From JBFKUL01 sp041635755 (GTDB lineage Bacteria; Pseudomonadota; Gammaproteobacteria; Burkholderiales; SG8-39): a stretch of DNA of 26,582 nucleotides. Of this stretch, positions 25,508 through 26,582 are shown one piece after another. Within the stretch, counting starts at the first letter, position 1; each line of letters begins with the position of its first letter. The DNA is taken from NCBI GenBank assembly GCA_041635755.1, contig JBFKUL010000007.1, positions 1 through 26,582 of the forward strand, read 5' to 3'. Made by a program: the position numbers and the translations under genes. Below the pieces are notes generated by a model. That model had not been told where the DNA came from, searched no databases, and worked only from the letters and a program-made list of their open reading frames with translations.

Positions 25508-26582
25508 TCAGTCCTCGCGCCGCGCCAGTTGCGCCGGCACGCCACCGATCGATCCGGCACCCATGGTCAGCACCACATCGCCATCCTTCGCTACGCGCTG
25601 AATCGCCTCCGGCATGTCGGCGATGTCCTCGACGAACACCGGCTCCACCGCACCCGCCACGCGCACCGCGCGCGCAAGTGAGCGGCCGTCGGCGGCAACG
25701 ATCGGGGATTCGCCGGCCGGGTACACGTCGGCAAGCACCAGCGCATCAGCCGTCGAGAGCACCTGGACGAAGTCCTCGAACAGGTCGCGCGTGCGCGAGT
25801 AGCGATGCGGCTGAAAGGCGAGCACCAGCCGGCGCCCTGGAAATGCGCCGTGCGCAGCTTCGAGCGTTGCGGCCATCTCCGCGGGGTGATGGCCGTAGTC
25901 GTCGACCAGCGTGAAGCGGCCGCCGCTCGCGAGCGCGATATCGCCGCAGCGCTCGAAGCGCCGCCCGACCCCGTGAAACTCCGCAAGCGCCTTGGCGATG
26001 GCGGCGTCGGTAGCGCCCACCTCGCTCGCGACCGCGATCGCCGCCAGCGCGTTCTGCACGTTGTGCCTGCCCGGCAGGTTGAGCGAGAGCTCGAGCGCCG
26101 GCGCCTTGTCCCGTCGCACGCGAAACCGCATCGCACCGGCCGCATGCTCGACGGCCTCGGCGCGCACCATGGCGTCCGCCGCAAAGCCGTAGGTGATGAC
26201 CGGCTTGGAGACGAACGGCAGGATCTCGCGCACGCACGGGTCGTCCGCGCACAGCACCGCGCTGCCGTAGAACGGCAGGTTCTGCAGAAACTGCACGAAA
26301 GCTTGCTTGAGGCGGGCGAAGTCGTGCTGATAGGTGTCCATGTGGTCGGCGTCGATGTTGGTCACCACCGCAATCACCGGCTGCAGATGCAGGAACGAAG
26401 CGTCCGACTCGTCGGCTTCGGCGACGATGAAATCCCCTGCACCGAGGCGCGCGTTCGAGCCGGCGGCCTCGAGCCGCCCGCCGATGACGAAGGTCGGATC
26501 GAAGCCGGCCTCGGCGAGCACGCTCGCTACCAGGCTGGTGGTCGTGGTTTTGCCGTGGGTCCCGGCGATCGCGATGCCCTGC
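25508..26582 (-). CDS. murC: UDP-N-acetylmuramate--L-alanine ligase MurC (N-terminus beyond window)
   Basis: About 357 codons are present; the N-terminal UDP-binding domain lies past the right edge. MurC adds L-alanine to UDP-MurNAc. The visible part begins GIAIAGTHGKTTTTSLVASV, the Mur-ligase P-loop. It continues with DFIVAEADESDASFLHLQPV, TNIDADHMDTYQHDF, LPGRHNVQNALAAIAVA, DDYGHHPAEMAATLEAA and FQPHRYSRTRDLFEDF, all standard for MurC. The C-terminus ends VLTMGAGSIGGVPAQLARRED. The missing start is a window effect, not a truncation. It is the most upstream visible gene of the murC-murB-ddlB-ftsQ-ftsA-ftsZ run. Confidence 0.98.
   Translation of the reverse strand, partial: QGIAIAGTHGKTTTTSLVASVLAEAGFDPTFVIGGRLEAAGSNARLGAGDFIVAEADESDASFLHLQPVIAVVTNIDADHMDTYQHDFARLKQAFVQFLQNLPFYGSAVLCADDPCVREILPFVSKPVITYGFAADAMVRAEAVEHAAGAMRFRVRRDKAPALELSLNLPGRHNVQNALAAIAVASEVGATDAAIAKALAEFHGVGRRFERCGDIALASGGRFTLVDDYGHHPAEMAATLEAAHGAFPGRRLVLAFQPHRYSRTRDLFEDFVQVLSTADALVLADVYPAGESPIVAADGRSLARAVRVAGAVEPVFVEDIADMPEAIQRVAKDGDVVLTMGAGSIGGVPAQLARRED

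Noticed and set aside
26522..26582. Truncated murC
   Set aside because: The reading frame runs open through the P-loop to the window edge, so the missing N-terminus is only a boundary effect.

Overview
The window is a GC-rich housekeeping stretch of a proteobacterial chromosome, almost certainly a betaproteobacterium. I base this on gene content and order: the pilB-pilC-pilD-coaE-zapD-yacG row, a Nudix/ThiE-like fusion, a DUF815 ATPase overlapping argJ, then secA, an M23 peptidase, a DUF721 gene, lpxC and the division/cell-wall (dcw) cluster. Genus cannot be named from what I can see. No phage, transposon, CRISPR array, rRNA or tRNA gene was found.

Layout. (1) Bases 1-4908, minus strand: the 5' end of ribH, ribB with a degenerate GTP cyclohydrolase II half, then across a strong terminator the rpsP-rimM-trmD-rplS translation operon and ffh. 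(2) Bases 4954-7115, plus strand: a CcsA-like membrane protein (ypjD) and a CBS-domain CorB/CorC-type membrane protein, overlapping by 4 bp. (3) Bases 7253-11710, plus strand: a decayed pilB remnant, intact pilC and pilD, then coaE, zapD and yacG. (4) Bases 11715-18673, minus strand: Nudix/ThiE-like fusion, DUF815 ATPase, argJ, secA and an M23 peptidase. (5) Bases 18700-19203, plus strand: a lone DUF721 (DciA-like) gene whose 3' end overlaps a 61-residue membrane protein on the other strand. (6) Bases 19136-26582, minus strand: the distal dcw cluster, transcribed murC-murB-ddlB-ftsQ-ftsA-ftsZ, then lpxC with its own promoter, then the small membrane protein. murC runs off the right edge.

Functionally the window joins translation and protein export (S16, L19, RimM, TrmD, Ffh, SecA), cofactor synthesis (riboflavin, CoA), arginine synthesis, peptidoglycan and lipid A synthesis, and cell division (FtsQ, FtsA, FtsZ, ZapD).

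The most notable observation is the pilB remnant. Only about the first 70 codons and a C-terminal piece of the type IV pilus extension ATPase remain, in different frames, directly ahead of intact pilC and pilD. Other items worth a look are a 45-bp repeat pair, one copy of which encodes the C-terminal tail of TrmD; a long hairpin between ftsA and ftsZ; the ribB fused to a cyclohydrolase domain without its zinc cysteines; and the DUF721/small-membrane-protein convergent overlap. I found no convincing undescribed multi-gene system.
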